Below, piece by piece: positions 10,970 through 23,711 of a stretch of 64,000 bases of DNA. Both the position numbers and the translations under genes were made by a program. Where the stretch lies: positions 1 to 64,000 of the forward strand of contig CAJNOL010000488.1 of assembly GCA_905250125.1 (NCBI GenBank), given 5' to 3'. The notes under the pieces are model-generated. The model was given only the letters and a program-made list of their open reading frames with translations, was not told where the DNA came from and did not search any database. Within the stretch, counting starts at the first letter, position 1; each line of letters begins with the position of its first letter. The stretch comes from Rotaria sordida (lineage: Eukaryota > Rotifera > Eurotatoria > Philodinida > Philodinidae).

Positions 10970-13900
10970 TACTTTCGAACATAATGGAATTGTATTCCCT
11001 TCTTTTATAGAACTAGTTCGTTTACATGTTTGACATATATTCTGTCATAGAACAACTGCTGTTATCTTTTCTTCTGTATATGAGACAAAAATTCTGTTCT
11101 CGATTAAGAGTATGCTTAACCCTCCATGTACTTTGCTCTTTCATCATTGATAGACTATAATAAATTTCTCTCGTGTATCTTTCAAGTGCGACAAAATAGA
11201 TCGCAATCGTTAAACAGATACATACGCATCCGTTATCGTACATTCATTTGTATTATTTGCACCTTCTTCTGTTCAAATTCCACCTTCTATTCATCCAGTT
11301 TGCATATATAACTTGAGCAAAGATCTTCAAATCCTATGTGTGAAACTAAAAATTTTGCAGTTGATATCAATCCCTGTAATACTAGCTCTTCACCTTTAGA
11401 GTTAGTGATAAACCAAAGAATTTTTATAGGAAAGAAAATTTTGTAAAAGAAAATATGAAGCCACGAAATTATAGTTAAAGAACTTTAGCCCTAAATGTAA
11501 TATGTGATGACCAAGAGTTTAGATACCCTTGTGGTGTTGTTTACTAAAGAAGTTATTTTTCTCGAAAATTAAACATTTCCAAGTTCATATGCATAAAGAA
11601 AGTTTCATGACATTATCCAAAAGCATCATTCTTTGCCTGAATAGAAAATGTTTATCTTCTTATCAATAAATATATGTCAATCAATTGGAAGCAATTCTGG
11701 TTCATGAATTAGAATCAAATTTGTTGGCTTTGTTATCGATACATTTCTTTAATGACACTCACTTTCAGTTGGCGGTGATACTTTAGATGAATCTAATGAA
11801 TTGTCCTTCTGCAAGGTCACTGGTGTTTCTAGAGAAATTTGTGATGCAGACAAACTATTCATATGCCGTTTGGCTGCTTCGTCGATATTTGCTATTTTTC
11901 TTCCTACCATCGTTCGCTTAACATTAATTATTGAGACTGAGTGCAGAAATCAATTCGTGATGTCTACTTTTATTGTACAAAAGTTTATTACAGGCAATTG
12001 CTGTTTTATTGTCATTTGATTCTTAATAATCATATCCATTTCTTATCTCATGACCAAATAATCTTGATGGATTTAGTGACTCTACTTATTTTTAGCAATA
12101 AAGTTGACAGTTTTATAGAGAAAACTGAAGCGCATTGAGTGGTATATAAAATATTCATCTTTCATGAAACCAAGATGGATCATAAGAATGATATATAAGT
12201 GAAAAATTCTTCATGTTATTTGAATAGGATATTTCTTTTATGATACTTGAAAAAGACAAATTTCCGCTCATTGCTTTATTTCGTTAAGTAGAGACTATTC
12301 TGCTCTTAAATCTATACACTTGACATTTCTTTCCATCAATTGTCTTCATGATTAAAAATATTTACTTTTTGTCCACAAGCAGTAGCTATTGATTTTCTAT
12401 TTTTAATGCTATATTGCTGTGCATAGGCATCAAGCGAGCCCGAATCTCTCAGGATTCGAGGGTGGATATGGGTTGGTTTGAGTGTGTTGATGGGTCAACT
12501 CTTCTTCGAACCACTGTTAGCCACACACTCACTCAGACTACCAGTCACAGCTACACTAACGCCGACACCCTTTATAAAATTCGACAAGTTTTCGAGGATG
12601 AGGAATCCCAATCAATCGGTTGTTTTTGGCAATTTAAAGCTTGGCTTTTTTGATCAAGGAAGGTTTTTTTGGAGAAAATGATCATTCTTTTTATAAGACT
12701 TGTATGAAGACCTTCAGGATTGAGAAGCTCGAATCTAAACTCCGTTTGCTCCAATACCTTATTCGATAGCGAGGACCAACAGAAAGCGAATCGCCAGGAA
12801 AATAATTCCATACGGATCGCTATAATTTATGATGTTCTTTCATTTATATTATTATCAAATATATCAGAATAAATTTGTCTGAAACAAATACTATCATAGA
12901 AAATTGATATTGTTATATGCGTGCTAATGCTGTATAATTGGTACACAAACGATATATGGAAAGATGAACGCAAAACTGTAATTGTAAATGCTGCTAAATG
13001 CTATTCCTCAGAGAAATGTACTGAACTTTTCTAGAGGTTAACAATCCATATAAAACTAAATTTCAACTCTTAACTGACTATATGAAAAACAATGCAAAAA
13101 GTTACCAAAAATTATACGTTAAGTTATGCACCAATAGAAATGAAAAGGCTAGGAACACACAATCGGTTATCACTATGAGTGAACAAGGAAAATGACACTA
13201 TTATACAAAGAACAGATGATCGAATGGACAGTTTACTCAAACAAATGAGAACGTCGATAAGAGTGATATAGGTATGAACAAAAATAGAACTGAAGAGAAA
13301 AAGAGAAAAAATATACATTTCAACATGTACATAAAGGGAATGATTATTCAAATAATCTTTCACGACCTTGAAATATTTTCAGAGGATGACGATGTAACAA
13401 TATCAAAATTATTCAGAACCAAGGTAATCGATATACTGAATTATTCAGAAGAGATGACGACTCACGACATCTTACAGTGCACTATCAATGAAGACCGGAC
13501 AAATAAAACTCATAAAAACGTGTTTTTTTATTTCAATATCTTGATCATATAATTTATACTTTTATTTGCTTCTCTAATAATTAAATGTTATCTTGAATAT
13601 GTTGTAAATCTCTTTTACGACTCATTGCAAAAAAGTTAGAGGATCATGTAATTGACCGAAAATACTGACTAATGCAAATTTAAGTGCACAATAGAAGGAA
13701 AGAAAGAATATAATAGAATAGTCTCAGCTTTGATACATAATCTATTGTCGGATCCAAAATAGAAGGCAGATCACCATTTTTCGAATAACTTTTGATAGGA
13801 ACGATATGAAGAGCTACGGTTTTCACCATTCGAAAGCGTAAGAACTAGGCACTAATTCCATATAAAAATCAAGGAGTGGGTATCAAATAAAGATACATTG

Positions 13901-14485
13901 AATTTGTTGGACTTTTCCCAAACTGTGCAATTCTCATAAGATTCGTTACGTATTTCTTGTTCAAGAGGAAGTTTGATAGCCCGGATCATGCTTTATAAAA
14001 CCATGCAAACCACAGGTTTTCTATAATTTATCACTTGTACAAATAAAACATCATTGTTATTTCTAACGATATTATTATTCCTTTTCACGCATTGAAAAAA
14101 GTGTTCATCGTAAGTCAAATGACGACATATGATGGTAAAAAAGTAATCGATGCTGTAATTATTATTCATAATTCTTATGTAGCTTTCTTTTCGAAAATGT
14201 TGTCACATAGGTGATGTCAAAGAAATGAGCTTCATTTCATATAAGAAAAAAGGATAATGCATGGGCTATTGGATGAATTTTATTTTCACCTCTTATGAAC
14301 ACACTATTGGAAAAAAATGAAAGAAAAGAAAAAAAAAGCATAACTTATATGTACGTTGACTTATGAAGTTGACGAAAGGAATAATAATATCGTCAGAAAG
14401 AACAATGATGCTTTATGCTATTGTTCATAAAGCCATTCTATAAGAATAATGCGCAATATTCATTTTGTTGACATGAAGACAAACA
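10970..14485. other. Intergenic, 3.5 kb, no gene recognised
   Basis: This lies between the divergent transporter (minus) and the F-box-type gene (plus), so it should hold both promoters and the missing first exon(s) of the transporter. Short frames on both strands carry no recognisable motif. A diverged copy of a dispersed palindromic repeat lies at about 13778-13840. Confidence 0.5.
13778..13840. repeat. Diverged copy of the 21.7-22.3 kb palindromic repeat
   Basis: TCGAATAACTTTTGATAGGA followed by AGAGCTACGGTTTTCACCAT and TCGAAAG matches the sequence at about 21733-21795 with scattered differences. Only one arm is recognisable here. Confidence 0.6.
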
Positions 14486-17400
14486 ATGGCAACAACATTA
14501 GAACATCTTTCCGTCGAATTACTCTACCAAATATTTATTTACTTCCAGTTTCATGAAGTATCCAATATTTTTTCTAATCTTAATTTACGATTTGCTGCTA
14601 TCATTAATAACATGCCATTTATGCCAGTCTATCTGGGTTTCAACAGAATGAGTATAGTAACGACCAAATTTTATTATAGACATTTATCACAGGCAAACAT
14701 CTGTAATCGTCTTATTTCATTATGTATCTCAGATACATTAGCTATTGATAATGGTTTATGGTTAGCATCACATGTATCTGCATTTAGTAACCTGTGCCAT
14801 TTATCTTTAATTGACATAAAACGTTCTTCCTTTGAATTGATTCTCAACTCACTGTCATCCATCAATTCTCTCGTCATATTTAGTGTACGCTTTACAACGG
14901 ATTCTCGTGCTGCTTATACATTTAGAGCTGTACCAGAAGGTGCTTATTATGAACGAATTTTTTACTTATTTCCTTCATTACGTGTGTGTCATCTGCTTTT
15001 TCGGCGATACGTAAGTTACATTCCAGACAGTCAATTTGTTTTACCATCTGACAGAACTTTTATGCCTATTCAAACCAATCTTTGTAACTTACAATCACTT
15101 GCACTTTGCGGATCACCAAGCTTTCTATCATATTTATTTCAATATCTTCCACAATTGGAACAACTCAGGTATACACATACTGGTCTTTGGCTATCTGGAG
15201 AACATCCACTAAGACATGGTAATCACAAGTAAGTTTCTTTTAATTGAATGTATATTTTAACTTATAAACTCAATGTAAAGCGTATTTATAAAAGGAAGGT
15301 ATCTAATTCTTTTATCAGAAGAAATTGTAGTTAAAACTAAATTATTTGTGAACTGATAAGTTACATTTTGAATAATTCGTATGCACTTTTAGAGTCAACT
15401 ATTAACAATAGCGTGAAGATTTTAAATGGTTGATGAGTTATATATCAGATTTTTGAATGTACATACTATATATAGAAAAACTTATTGAAATTATTCAATT
15501 ATGAGCTTCTATATGCAATTATAGATGAATACATGTAAAAAACGAATCATCACAATTGTGTATTTGGAGGTTAGATGAAGATAAAAGTGATTGTTTTTGT
15601 CATTCATAATTAGTCACCTTTCCGCTTGTAGAAGTGACACAGCTGAATCTGTCTTGTTTGTATTTGAGTTTACTATCGTGACATTTATTTATTCTTACAA
15701 AAAGAAAATCTTTTTAGTCCTCTAAAAGGCATTCGATAATATTTATTTAAGAATTGAAATTTGAACATATTAGACTCAACAACCGATAAAATCTTGAAAG
15801 AGTACTTTTGAATTAAAAATCGATTAACTCTGAAGACGGTGTGCGAAGTCATTACAAAAAAATTTAAATGTTGCATGAGCTCTTTTCGAAAAAAGTAAAG
15901 ACTTCCATATAGAAAGTAGAAATTACTTTGCAATAAAAGACAATGTACTTCGAAAACTTATTGATTGTTAAAATTCGAGCAAAATATTTAATAACAAGGT
16001 TTTGAGACTCATCTTGAAACGTTTGATTTGTTTCTATTATGAGACTTGTTTTCAATTTTTCTCATAATTTTATCAGAAATATGATTTCTTGAACACTAAT
16101 CTAAAGACCGATACTTTAGTGGAAATTAGAAAAAGTCATATATAAGATATATTGGTTTTAAAAGATGCAATAATCTTTAAAATAAGTATGACTTTAGACA
16201 CGATTATGTTATAAAAAGATATTAACTCATTAAGCGTAGTTTTTATACAATTGTAAAGTAAAAAATTGTTATATATTAAATTTTCATGATAAAATCTATC
16301 ATTTCTACAGTGTGTAGAGACGAACAGTTTGAAGAAAGAAGTGCCAAAAATTGTATATATAAAGAACACTGATGTAGTTAAATGAAAGAAAATTGTCATT
16401 AAGAAGTTAAATAATATAAGTGATGCATTCTTTATTGTTGCAAAATGATCTTGTTGATCCATTCTAGTCGAATTATTCCCATTAATAAACGTCTTGCTCC
16501 GAATCTACGCCATCTTAACATAAATTGGAATGGATGTATCATTACTGTGGAATCAATTAATCAATTATTTGACCGTGATGTTTTATTTTCATTGATGAAG
16601 TTCAGACTATTGGGGAAGATGGCTGGTCCTTATGTTCTTCACAATTTACTATCGATGCTTTCCAGTCAATGTTTATATTCGTTTGATGTTAATTGGTTTT
16701 TGGAAACTGAAGTGTCACTACCAGAAACAAGCAAAATCTTATCAGACACATTTCAACAGCTCAAAGGATCTGTACCAATCGATTTAGAACTATCTTTAAA
16801 AAACATCCATCATATTAATAAAACATCTTCTATTAGAGCTGTAACAGTACCAAGAATGGATAAATCTTTATGTGTCTATTCCTGTCTACATGATAATACT
16901 GTGCATGGGTATAAACAGATAGTTTTTCTTCTATAACACACATTCTATTTTTGTTTTAGACAAAGTCTGTGGCCATATAATAGACGTGCCTTTAACAGTC
17001 AGTTATTTTGCTGCAATAAGATTCTTATGAGTGAGAATTATGATAAAATCAACGATGAATTTCTTTCTTTGTCACCGCCCATCACTCCTTGGCATCAGAT
17101 TACATCGCTTCATATTGCACAACCATTCAATGTAACTCATCTTCACATTCTCTTTTCGCAAATGACTAATCTACGTACTCTAGAACTGGATTATAGATCA
17201 TATGATGATTGTGAAATCGATTTGAAAGAGGAAAATTCAATCTATCTTTTTGACGATACTTCTTTATGCAATATGCTGATGTCAAATGGCTTACGACAAC
17301 TCAATCTTTTTACTGCTAGAAGACAATCAAATCTGATAAATATTGCTTATTTAATTGTCGAACGACTATTTCATTTGCAAGTGATAGAACTAGATAGTAC

Positions 17401-17599
17401 TAGCTGTCAAATCATTGAAATGTCACATATACTTATCAACGGTCTTTCGAAATTAAATTTTCTCACTCTTATTGGTTGTTATCGATATGGTGAACTTTAT
17501 GAAAAAGAATTACATGATCTAAAGAATTCAAATACTCGTTCTTTTCGAACGGAAGTTCCTCTCACTCCAGAAGAAGATACACTTTTCGTATGGTTATAG
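14486..17599 (+). CDS. F-box-type protein with leucine-rich-like repeats, three exons
   Basis: Exons 14486-15228, 16468-16908 and 16960-17599 join in frame to a 607-residue protein. Donors are AA/GTAAGT and GG/GTATAA, and acceptors are TTCTAG and TTTTAG. Residues about 5-42 form an F-box-like helix set beginning LEHLSVELLYQIFIYF, expected to bind Skp1 in an SCF ubiquitin ligase. The rest is rich in regularly spaced Leu/Ile segments (for example LAPNLRHLNINW and MTNLRTLELDY), typical of the degenerate LRR-like substrate-binding part. Such F-box proteins are heavily expanded in bdelloid rotifers (general knowledge). Intron 1 is 1,239 bp and AT-rich, and I saw no clear gene in it. Intron 2 is 51 bp. 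An AATAAA lies at about 17684, 85 bp after the stop. The substrate is unknown. Confidence 0.82.
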
Positions 17600-17699
17600 T
17601 AAAATGAAACTACGAATAATTTTTTTTTTCTTTGTTCTACTTAAACTTTTTGTTGTAAAAGAATTGTAAGAATTTTTTAATATAAATAAAGCTAAACTT

Positions 17700-18800
17700 T
17701 GTTTCAATTTTGTTTTATATATTAAATTAGATAAAAAAGTCTCTTGCTTTTGATATTAAGTTAGATAAAAATCTTGTTATTTTTTATGTGTTATAATTTT
17801 ACGGAAAATCGAATGACTTGGGTGTGGGTATGGATGAAGAGAATAGACACCTACTTTCTTCTTTTATCTTGTATCAAATTTATTGCGTAATATTTAGGAC
17901 GAGAAATTTCCAATTGAGGAGCATGTATGAACTAATTAATATGAATAAAAGCAATTACATTCATATATAAGAAAAATTGGATATACTGAATGCAATCGAT
18001 TTGTAGCTAATGTACATACTCCAACCAATAAAGCCCAACTAAATGCTCTTCATTTATAACCTATCAATAATAGGAAACGAAGATGAAAAATTTGGATGAT
18101 CATATATAAATAAATCTCATCTTAATATTAAAGAATGAACAACATTTATAATATAGAATATTAACAAGCACACATACTTACCAGATGTGACTAGTGTGAA
18201 TGGTAACTATTAGATAGTATGAAATATTCTTAAAAAGAAAACCAACAAAAGGTATCCAAAGGCCAATAATCAATGATGAAATTTCAAATCCAATATTTCC
18301 TAATGTTAGTTCATTATAATATTAATTACGCACACAAACGAGAAATTTTTTGTTTAAGTAATAACAGATAAAGAAAAACAATAATTACTGAAATGCATAA
18401 CCACTGAAACCACTTCTAGCTGCTTGTGACCTGAAAAGAATCGATCTTTTTCACGATTGATTTGTGAAACAATTTCTAAGAATTGTTTTAGAATAAAATT
18501 TCACAAAACACGTAAATATGTTGTTGAAGTTGTTCTAAATATGATTATCTGTTTGTTAAACAATAGGCTTAATTCTATGATGTTAACATCTTAACACCAA
18601 GCACAACTAGACGGTTTTTATTATAAGAAAAATTTGATAGTGCAAGTCCTTTGTGGCTGAAATGTGAAACTTAGATGTCTTCATTAGTTTCATTATCTCC
18701 ATTTTCTAATAAGTATTGAATTTAGAAATGTTCTATGAAAAAGCCAGAGATCGCGAAAACATCGGGATCAACCGATTTTGGATTTTATCCCCTAGCCCTC
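17700..18800. other. Intergenic AT-rich, nothing recognised
   Basis: After the polyadenylation signal of the F-box gene there is no coding frame or repeat that I can support up to the first hairpin element at about 18814. Confidence 0.4.
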
Positions 18801-18813
18801 GGATGGTCTTCTT

Positions 18814-18992
18814 GAATCCGACTGGATTTACATAATACCATTTTTCGTTCCCTGCTACGTTAATATGTATCCTTTTCCGAACGATTTCTTTTCTAAGCTT
18901 AGCTCTGAGAGTTAGAAAAGAAATCGCTTGGAAAAGTATATATATTAACGTAGCAGGAAACGAAAAATGGTATTATGTGGATCCAGTCGGAC
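18814..18992. mobile_element. Palindromic hairpin element (about 180 bp)
   Basis: The two arms are near-perfect reverse complements. The left carries ATAATACCATTTTTCGTT and the right AACGAAAAATGGTATTAT with one or two changes. Both outer ends carry TCCGACTGGAT or its complement. The loop is GCTTAGCTCTGAGAG. It fits a miniature inverted-repeat element. Confidence 0.7.
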
Positions 18993-19084
18993 CCACAAAA
19001 ACTATTCGTGGGCTAGGTATTTCAGGCCTTATCTACCATAGATGAATCCAAAATATTACGGTCTAAAGATTTGTCTCTGGTTCG

Positions 19085-19200
19085 CTAGGGCTGTCCGATC
19101 ACTAGGGACCTGCGGAGTCAGGTTTTTTTATTCTAAAACTCGACTCCGACTTCGAAAATTTTTATTTTTTGACTCCGATTCCAACTCCGAGAAAGTCCGA
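19085..19200. repeat. ACTCCGA-motif repeat (short transposon-like)
   Basis: Short spaced copies of GACTCCGAC, GACTCCGATTCC and AACTCCGAG follow a GGGCTGTCCGATCACTAGGG block. This is a familiar style for subterminal repeats of small DNA transposons. The ends are not defined. Confidence 0.35.
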
Positions 19201-19289
19201 ATTTTTTTATTAATAAAAGGAAATCTCAAATATGTTTCATTGTTTAATTTACAACACGCGGAAATCAATAATAAGGCTGCTATATTACT

Positions 19290-19475
19290 ACATTGAAGTC
19301 TCTCTAAAGTAAGCACGATCGAGACTATTGAAAAACGTTCTTAATAACCAGGTGTTCACCTTCGGGAGGTCCATTTTCAGCAAAAATTGACTTTTCGGAC
19401 TCGTGAAAAACGCTCATAATAACAACGTTTTCACTATATAGAGGTGCTCACTAGTAGAGGTTTTACTATGTTATT
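19290..19475. mobile_element. Short MITE with pogo-like inverted ends
   Basis: The left end reads TCTCTCTAAAGTAAGCAC. The right end, reverse complemented, reads AACCTCTACTAGTGAGCACC. Both resemble the CAGTAGAACCTCTCTAAGTG end at 4260. Two internal AACG(T)TC(A)TAATAACCA-like blocks face each other. About 185 bp, non-coding. Confidence 0.5.
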
Positions 19476-19559
19476 TTGTGGAACTCACGTATATTTTCGA
19501 AAAAAATAGTGAGTGTAAGTTTTAAATCGAGGTTTTGCGGCTCTCCCTACTCCCTAGGC

Positions 19560-20215
19560 CCCCACCATTACAGGCCTTAGCAACCGGGGTCATAGGTCAA
19601 AGGTCATTGGTGCATTTCCCTAGCAACCATATGGCACGAAACCATACATTATTGGATATGGTTCCATAGCAATCGTTACCCCTTATTACAGACCATTACC
19701 AACAAATTACCTAATTAGCTAATTAGGGAAATTATGAGTGAATTAATCAATAATCAACTAATAATTTTTGTAATAGTTAATGTTTTTAAATATATTTTTA
19801 GTATTTATTAATATTTATTACTTTTCATTTATTAGTATTTATTATTTAATATTTAGTATTTAAAATATTTTATATTTTATTGCTAAGCCATTACTGAGCC
19901 GTGGTCGACCATCAGAGGTACATTGAGATCTCCTTACAGGTCGTTATAAACACCTGAGGACATCGTTACAAATCGTGACAGACGGCATCTGCAGACTATT
20001 ATAGACACTATATCAGTAAGTCCTGCTAAGAACGTATGAGCTATATTTTTATTGCAGATGTAGAGGATTCTGTAAAGGATGATGAAGAAATCACTCCATA
20101 GATAGATCGAATGAGGTCATTTTTATGTGGTCAGTAACAGTGATCGGATCGCGTTTCTTGTTTTAATCTCACAGGGATTGCACTAACAGCTTTTTAATAA
20201 ACGGAAAAGATTTTA
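19560..20215. repeat. Degenerate TTACAGACC-type repeats with conserved tail
   Basis: Loosely spaced copies (CATTACAGGCC, TATTACAGACC, CTTACAGGTC, GTTACAAATCGTGACAGAC) run from about 19572 to 19990. They look like decayed relatives of the 33-bp array at 23.7-24.1 kb. They are followed at about 20165-20200 by GGATTGCACTAACAGCTTTT, which recurs after the other array at about 24250-24275. Confidence 0.45.
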
Positions 20216-20766
20216 TTTTAGATGTTAATGAGTAAAGCCTTGGTATTTTCCATCCAGAAAAAGTAGCAATAAGACGAAACTTAAAAAATAGGAAGTAATT
20301 GAATTCTAATTTTAGCTAAAACTCGACACTATATACGAAAATCAGTCGAAAGAAAGAATAATATGCATGGTAGCTTACTGAGCAATAAAATAAATATGCA
20401 TAGCAGGCTAATATAGTAGTTGAACCGATGAAACGAACAATAAAATTATATCTGCTGCTTCTTGTGACATGCACCGTGTAGATATTACCATTTAGAGAAT
20501 AGACGTTAAGCACTAAAGATGTATATGACGATACAAATAATTTTTTTCAATATTACGATGTTAAATGAATCATATAATCTGATAGAAAAGTAATAAATAT
20601 GAACAGTTTCAACAAAATAAACTTCCAGAACGCGCGTACCAACTATAAAAATTGTTATAATTCTGATTTATTCATCTATTTAGTGCTTTTTTAATATCTT
20701 ACTTTAAAACCTCTGACAATATATATTAAATTTATAACGCTCGGAGTTTGTGAGTTCCACATTTCG

Positions 20767-20780
20767 CCCCCCCCCCCCCC
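20767..20780 (+). repeat. 14-bp poly-C tract
   Basis: An uninterrupted run of cytosines in an otherwise AT-rich region. A longer C run borders the assembly gap at 23591-23611. Confidence 0.95.
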
Positions 20781-20897
20781 ATGGAGCCGCACTGACAAGT
20801 TTTTTTTATTACTGTTACTGGGTGATTGGTAATAATTTTATATATTTTATTACGAGTAATAAACTAATAACAATATTGCTGCTATGAGTTACCAATG

Positions 20898-22290
20898 TCC
20901 ATTTCAAAATAAAAGAGCCTTGACGAGGGAAGGCCACCAACTGTTCCCTCGCTTTTGAGCTGAAACTCAGTTGACAATAGGTAATCGAACGTGCTGATTC
21001 CGAATATCACAATGGTTTTTGGCCGCTTTCGATTTTAAGATCCGTTTTTTAAAGATCTTGGTTTTTCAACCGAAAAACCATTTTCACTAAAAACTTTTTT
21101 TGACCTGTCCAAATGAAAGAGCACGTCGTCAAACCTACAGAAAACAATTTTTCAAGGTTCTAAGCGAGGCTTTGAGCGAGTTTTCTGCGTCTAAAACTTA
21201 AAAAAGGAGGGAAAACCGCTAATATTCTTACACAATTTTTCTATAGCTGCTATCGCGGCACAGTTTTTCCTTTTTACTAAATTCTTGTGAAATTGGAATG
21301 TATCATGATGTGTATCATGTCTAACACATGCATGCAGCCCTCCTCTTTGAATGCCTTTGATAAGTAAAAAAAAACAGAACAGAAAGAAAAACAGTAGTTT
21401 TTCTTTCATAAATTGTGTAAGAATATTAGCGGTTTTCCCCTCTTTTTTTAAGTTTTAGACGCAGAAAACTCGCTGAAAACCTCGCTTAGAACCTTGAAAA
21501 ATTGTTTTCTGTAGGTTTGACGACGTGCTCTTTCATGTGGACAGGTCAAAAAAAGTTTTTAGTGAAAATGGTTTTTCGGTTGAAAAACCAAGATCTTTAA
21601 AAAACGGATCTTAAAATCGAAAGCGGCCAAAAACCATTGTGATATTCGGAATCAGCACGTTCGATTACCTATTGTCAACTGAGTTTCAGCTCAAAAGCGA
21701 GGGAACAGTTGGTGGCCTTCCCTCGTGAGTATTTTTTGAATAACTTTTGATAGGAAAGAGATAGAGAGCTGCGGTTTTCACCATTCGAAAGAGCGATGTC
21801 CGAGCCGTCGATCAGTATAGAAGTCATAAAGATAAAAGATGTTTTTTTATAGGCATTTTCTGATCAACATTTTTTTCTTTGCGTATTTTTATCAATTTTC
21901 ACAATAATCTCAACTCAGATTATGTCAATGTGTAGCTCGAATCACACTTTTTTCGTTATGAAGTTAACAATTGTTTTTTTACATCCATATACAATTAGAG
22001 ATTGAGATATAATGAAAACTGTCATAAATTTATAGCGAAAAAAGTGTGATTCGAGCTACATATTGACATAATTTGAGTTGAGATTATTGTGAAAATTGAT
22101 GAAAGTACGCAAAGAAAAAAATGTTGATCAGAAAATGCCTATAAAAAAACACCTTTTGTCTTTATGAGTTCTATACTGACCGATGGCTCGGACATCGCTC
22201 GTTCTAATGGTGAAAACCGCAGCTCTCTATTTCTTTCCTATCACTAAAGTTATTCAAAAAATACTCAGGGCTCTTTTATTTTGAAATGGA
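20898..22290. mobile_element. Composite double palindrome (about 1.4 kb) with shared outer ends
   Basis: Outer inverted ends are at 20898-20919 and 22269-22290 (TCCATTTCAAAATAAAAGAG and its complement). Inside are two consecutive palindromes. The first has arms at about 20920-21238 and 21410-21726 (about 318 bp, almost identical) around a 171-bp centre. The second has arms at about 21727-21957 and 22035-22268 around a 77-bp centre. Neither centre has a convincing gene. The near-identity of the arms suggests recent insertion or gene conversion. Confidence 0.8.
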
Positions 22291-22682
22291 TATTAGTTTT
22301 AATACTATATTACTTTATAACATTCTTACTTTCTTCCTTCTGTTACTTTCACAGATTATTTCTAATTACATACAATAGTTAATAACCTTATATGCTATTA
22401 CTTACTACCAGTAATAGTAATGTAGCCCTGAACGATAAAGAAACAAACAAGTGAAGGAAAATCCAAGAATCATTAACAGATTAATTTGAAATTTCTTGTG
22501 CATTTGTTGTTCAGTGGAAATAAAAAATAATCATTGACAAGTTTTCGATATGTACTATGTCCAAGGAATCGAAAATTGATGATCAAGAGAACTGTAGTAC
22601 TTCTGATGAAATTGCAATATGTTTTCATTGATGATATTATGCTTTTTCGTAGCCAGTCTTTCGAACGATACAACCAAAAAGG

Positions 22683-22878
22683 GGGTACACTTTAGTATAG
22701 GCTCCCACTAAACATAAAATCCATGTTCCACTCCCCACATCCTCACCCTCACCGCAGCTTATGGCAAAATCTCAAAGGGTGAGGGTGTAGGGTGAAGTTT
22801 TGCCGTGAGGGTGAGGATGTGGAGAGTGGAACATGGATTTTATGTTTAGTGGGGGGAGGGCTATACTAAAGTGTACCC
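22683..22878. mobile_element. Palindromic element with GGGTACACTTTAGTATAG ends
   Basis: The left end GGGTACACTTTAGTATAG is mirrored by CTATACTAAAGTGTACCC on the right. The arms continue with CATAAAATCCATGTTCCACT and GAGGGTGAGG-type blocks, nearly perfect over about 75 bp. The central part is about 45 bp. It is GC-richer than its surroundings. Confidence 0.8.
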
Positions 22879-23024
22879 GAAATAAATTCTGCATCTGTTA
22901 AAGATCTTCCGCTTCACCAGCCATGCTTGAGTGATTTCCAGGAAATCATTTATTCTCTAAGAAGCCGGAAATAGTTGTGTGCATATTGCACTTTTGTTTG
23001 AATAACTCGTCTCACAAGTATTGC

Positions 23025-23590
23025 CGGTGGATAAGTTACATTCCACTCAGTAGAGAATTTAATTATGCACCTGGTAGTGATGCTTGGATTCACGGGGCGT
23101 ACTTGAGTGATTTCCAGAAAACGGTCTTTTTCAAAGAAGCCGCGAAGAGTTGTGTTCAGACTGCAGTTTTCTGCGGATAACTCATCTCACTAGTACGGTC
23201 GGTGAATAAGTTATATGCCATTCGGTAGAGAATTGAATTCTGAATCTTCTCCACCAGATCCGATCTACCGGTAATGATTCGGTTTCGAGAAGGAAAAAGT
23301 TCTTTCCCAAACTACGATATACCATGGATACCCCATGATTATTGGAACCGAAAATTTTTCCTGATGGAAATGAATTCCCTGTATAAGTTGTATGTCAATC
23401 AATAGAGAATTGAATTCTGAATCTTCTCCACCAAATCCGACCTATCGGCGATGATTTTGTTTCGAGAAGGAAAAAAATTCTACCTCAAAGTACCGTATAG
23501 CATTGATATCCCAGGAACATTCCAACGCAAAATTTTTGTGAAACACGATCTGAAAGGAGTGTTGAACTGTTTAGGGGTAGAAATTTGGAC
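23025..23590 (+). repeat. Tandem direct repeats of about 176 bp
   Basis: The block ATAAGTTAYATKCCAYTCRGT...AGAGAATT recurs at about 23029, 23205 and 23382. The last two units share AATTGAATTCTGAATCTTCT and TTTCGAGAAGGAAAAA. A partial unit reappears beyond the array and gap at about 24297-24355. An earlier half-unit pair (TGAGTGATTTCCAGRAAA at about 22930 and 23105) shows the same spacing. Confidence 0.65.
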
Positions 23591-23711
23591 CCCCCCCCCC
23601 CCCCCCCCCCCNNNNNNNNNNNNNNNNNNNNNNNNNNNNNNNNNNNNNNNNNNNNNNNNNNNNNNNNNNNNNNNNNNNNNNNNNNNNNNNNNNNNNNNNN
23701 NNNNNNNNNNN
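23591..23711. other. Assembly gap (100 N) preceded by poly-C run
   Basis: Positions 23612-23711 are exactly 100 N, a conventional placeholder for a gap of unknown size. A 21-C run ends directly at it. The real sequence and length between the 176-bp repeats and the 33-bp array are unknown. Confidence 0.97.

Noticed and set aside
11030-11060. ATG ... ACAT/GTAAAC as first transporter exon
   Set aside because: The donor would end in phase 2, but the next exon needs phase 1; the joined frame is wrong.
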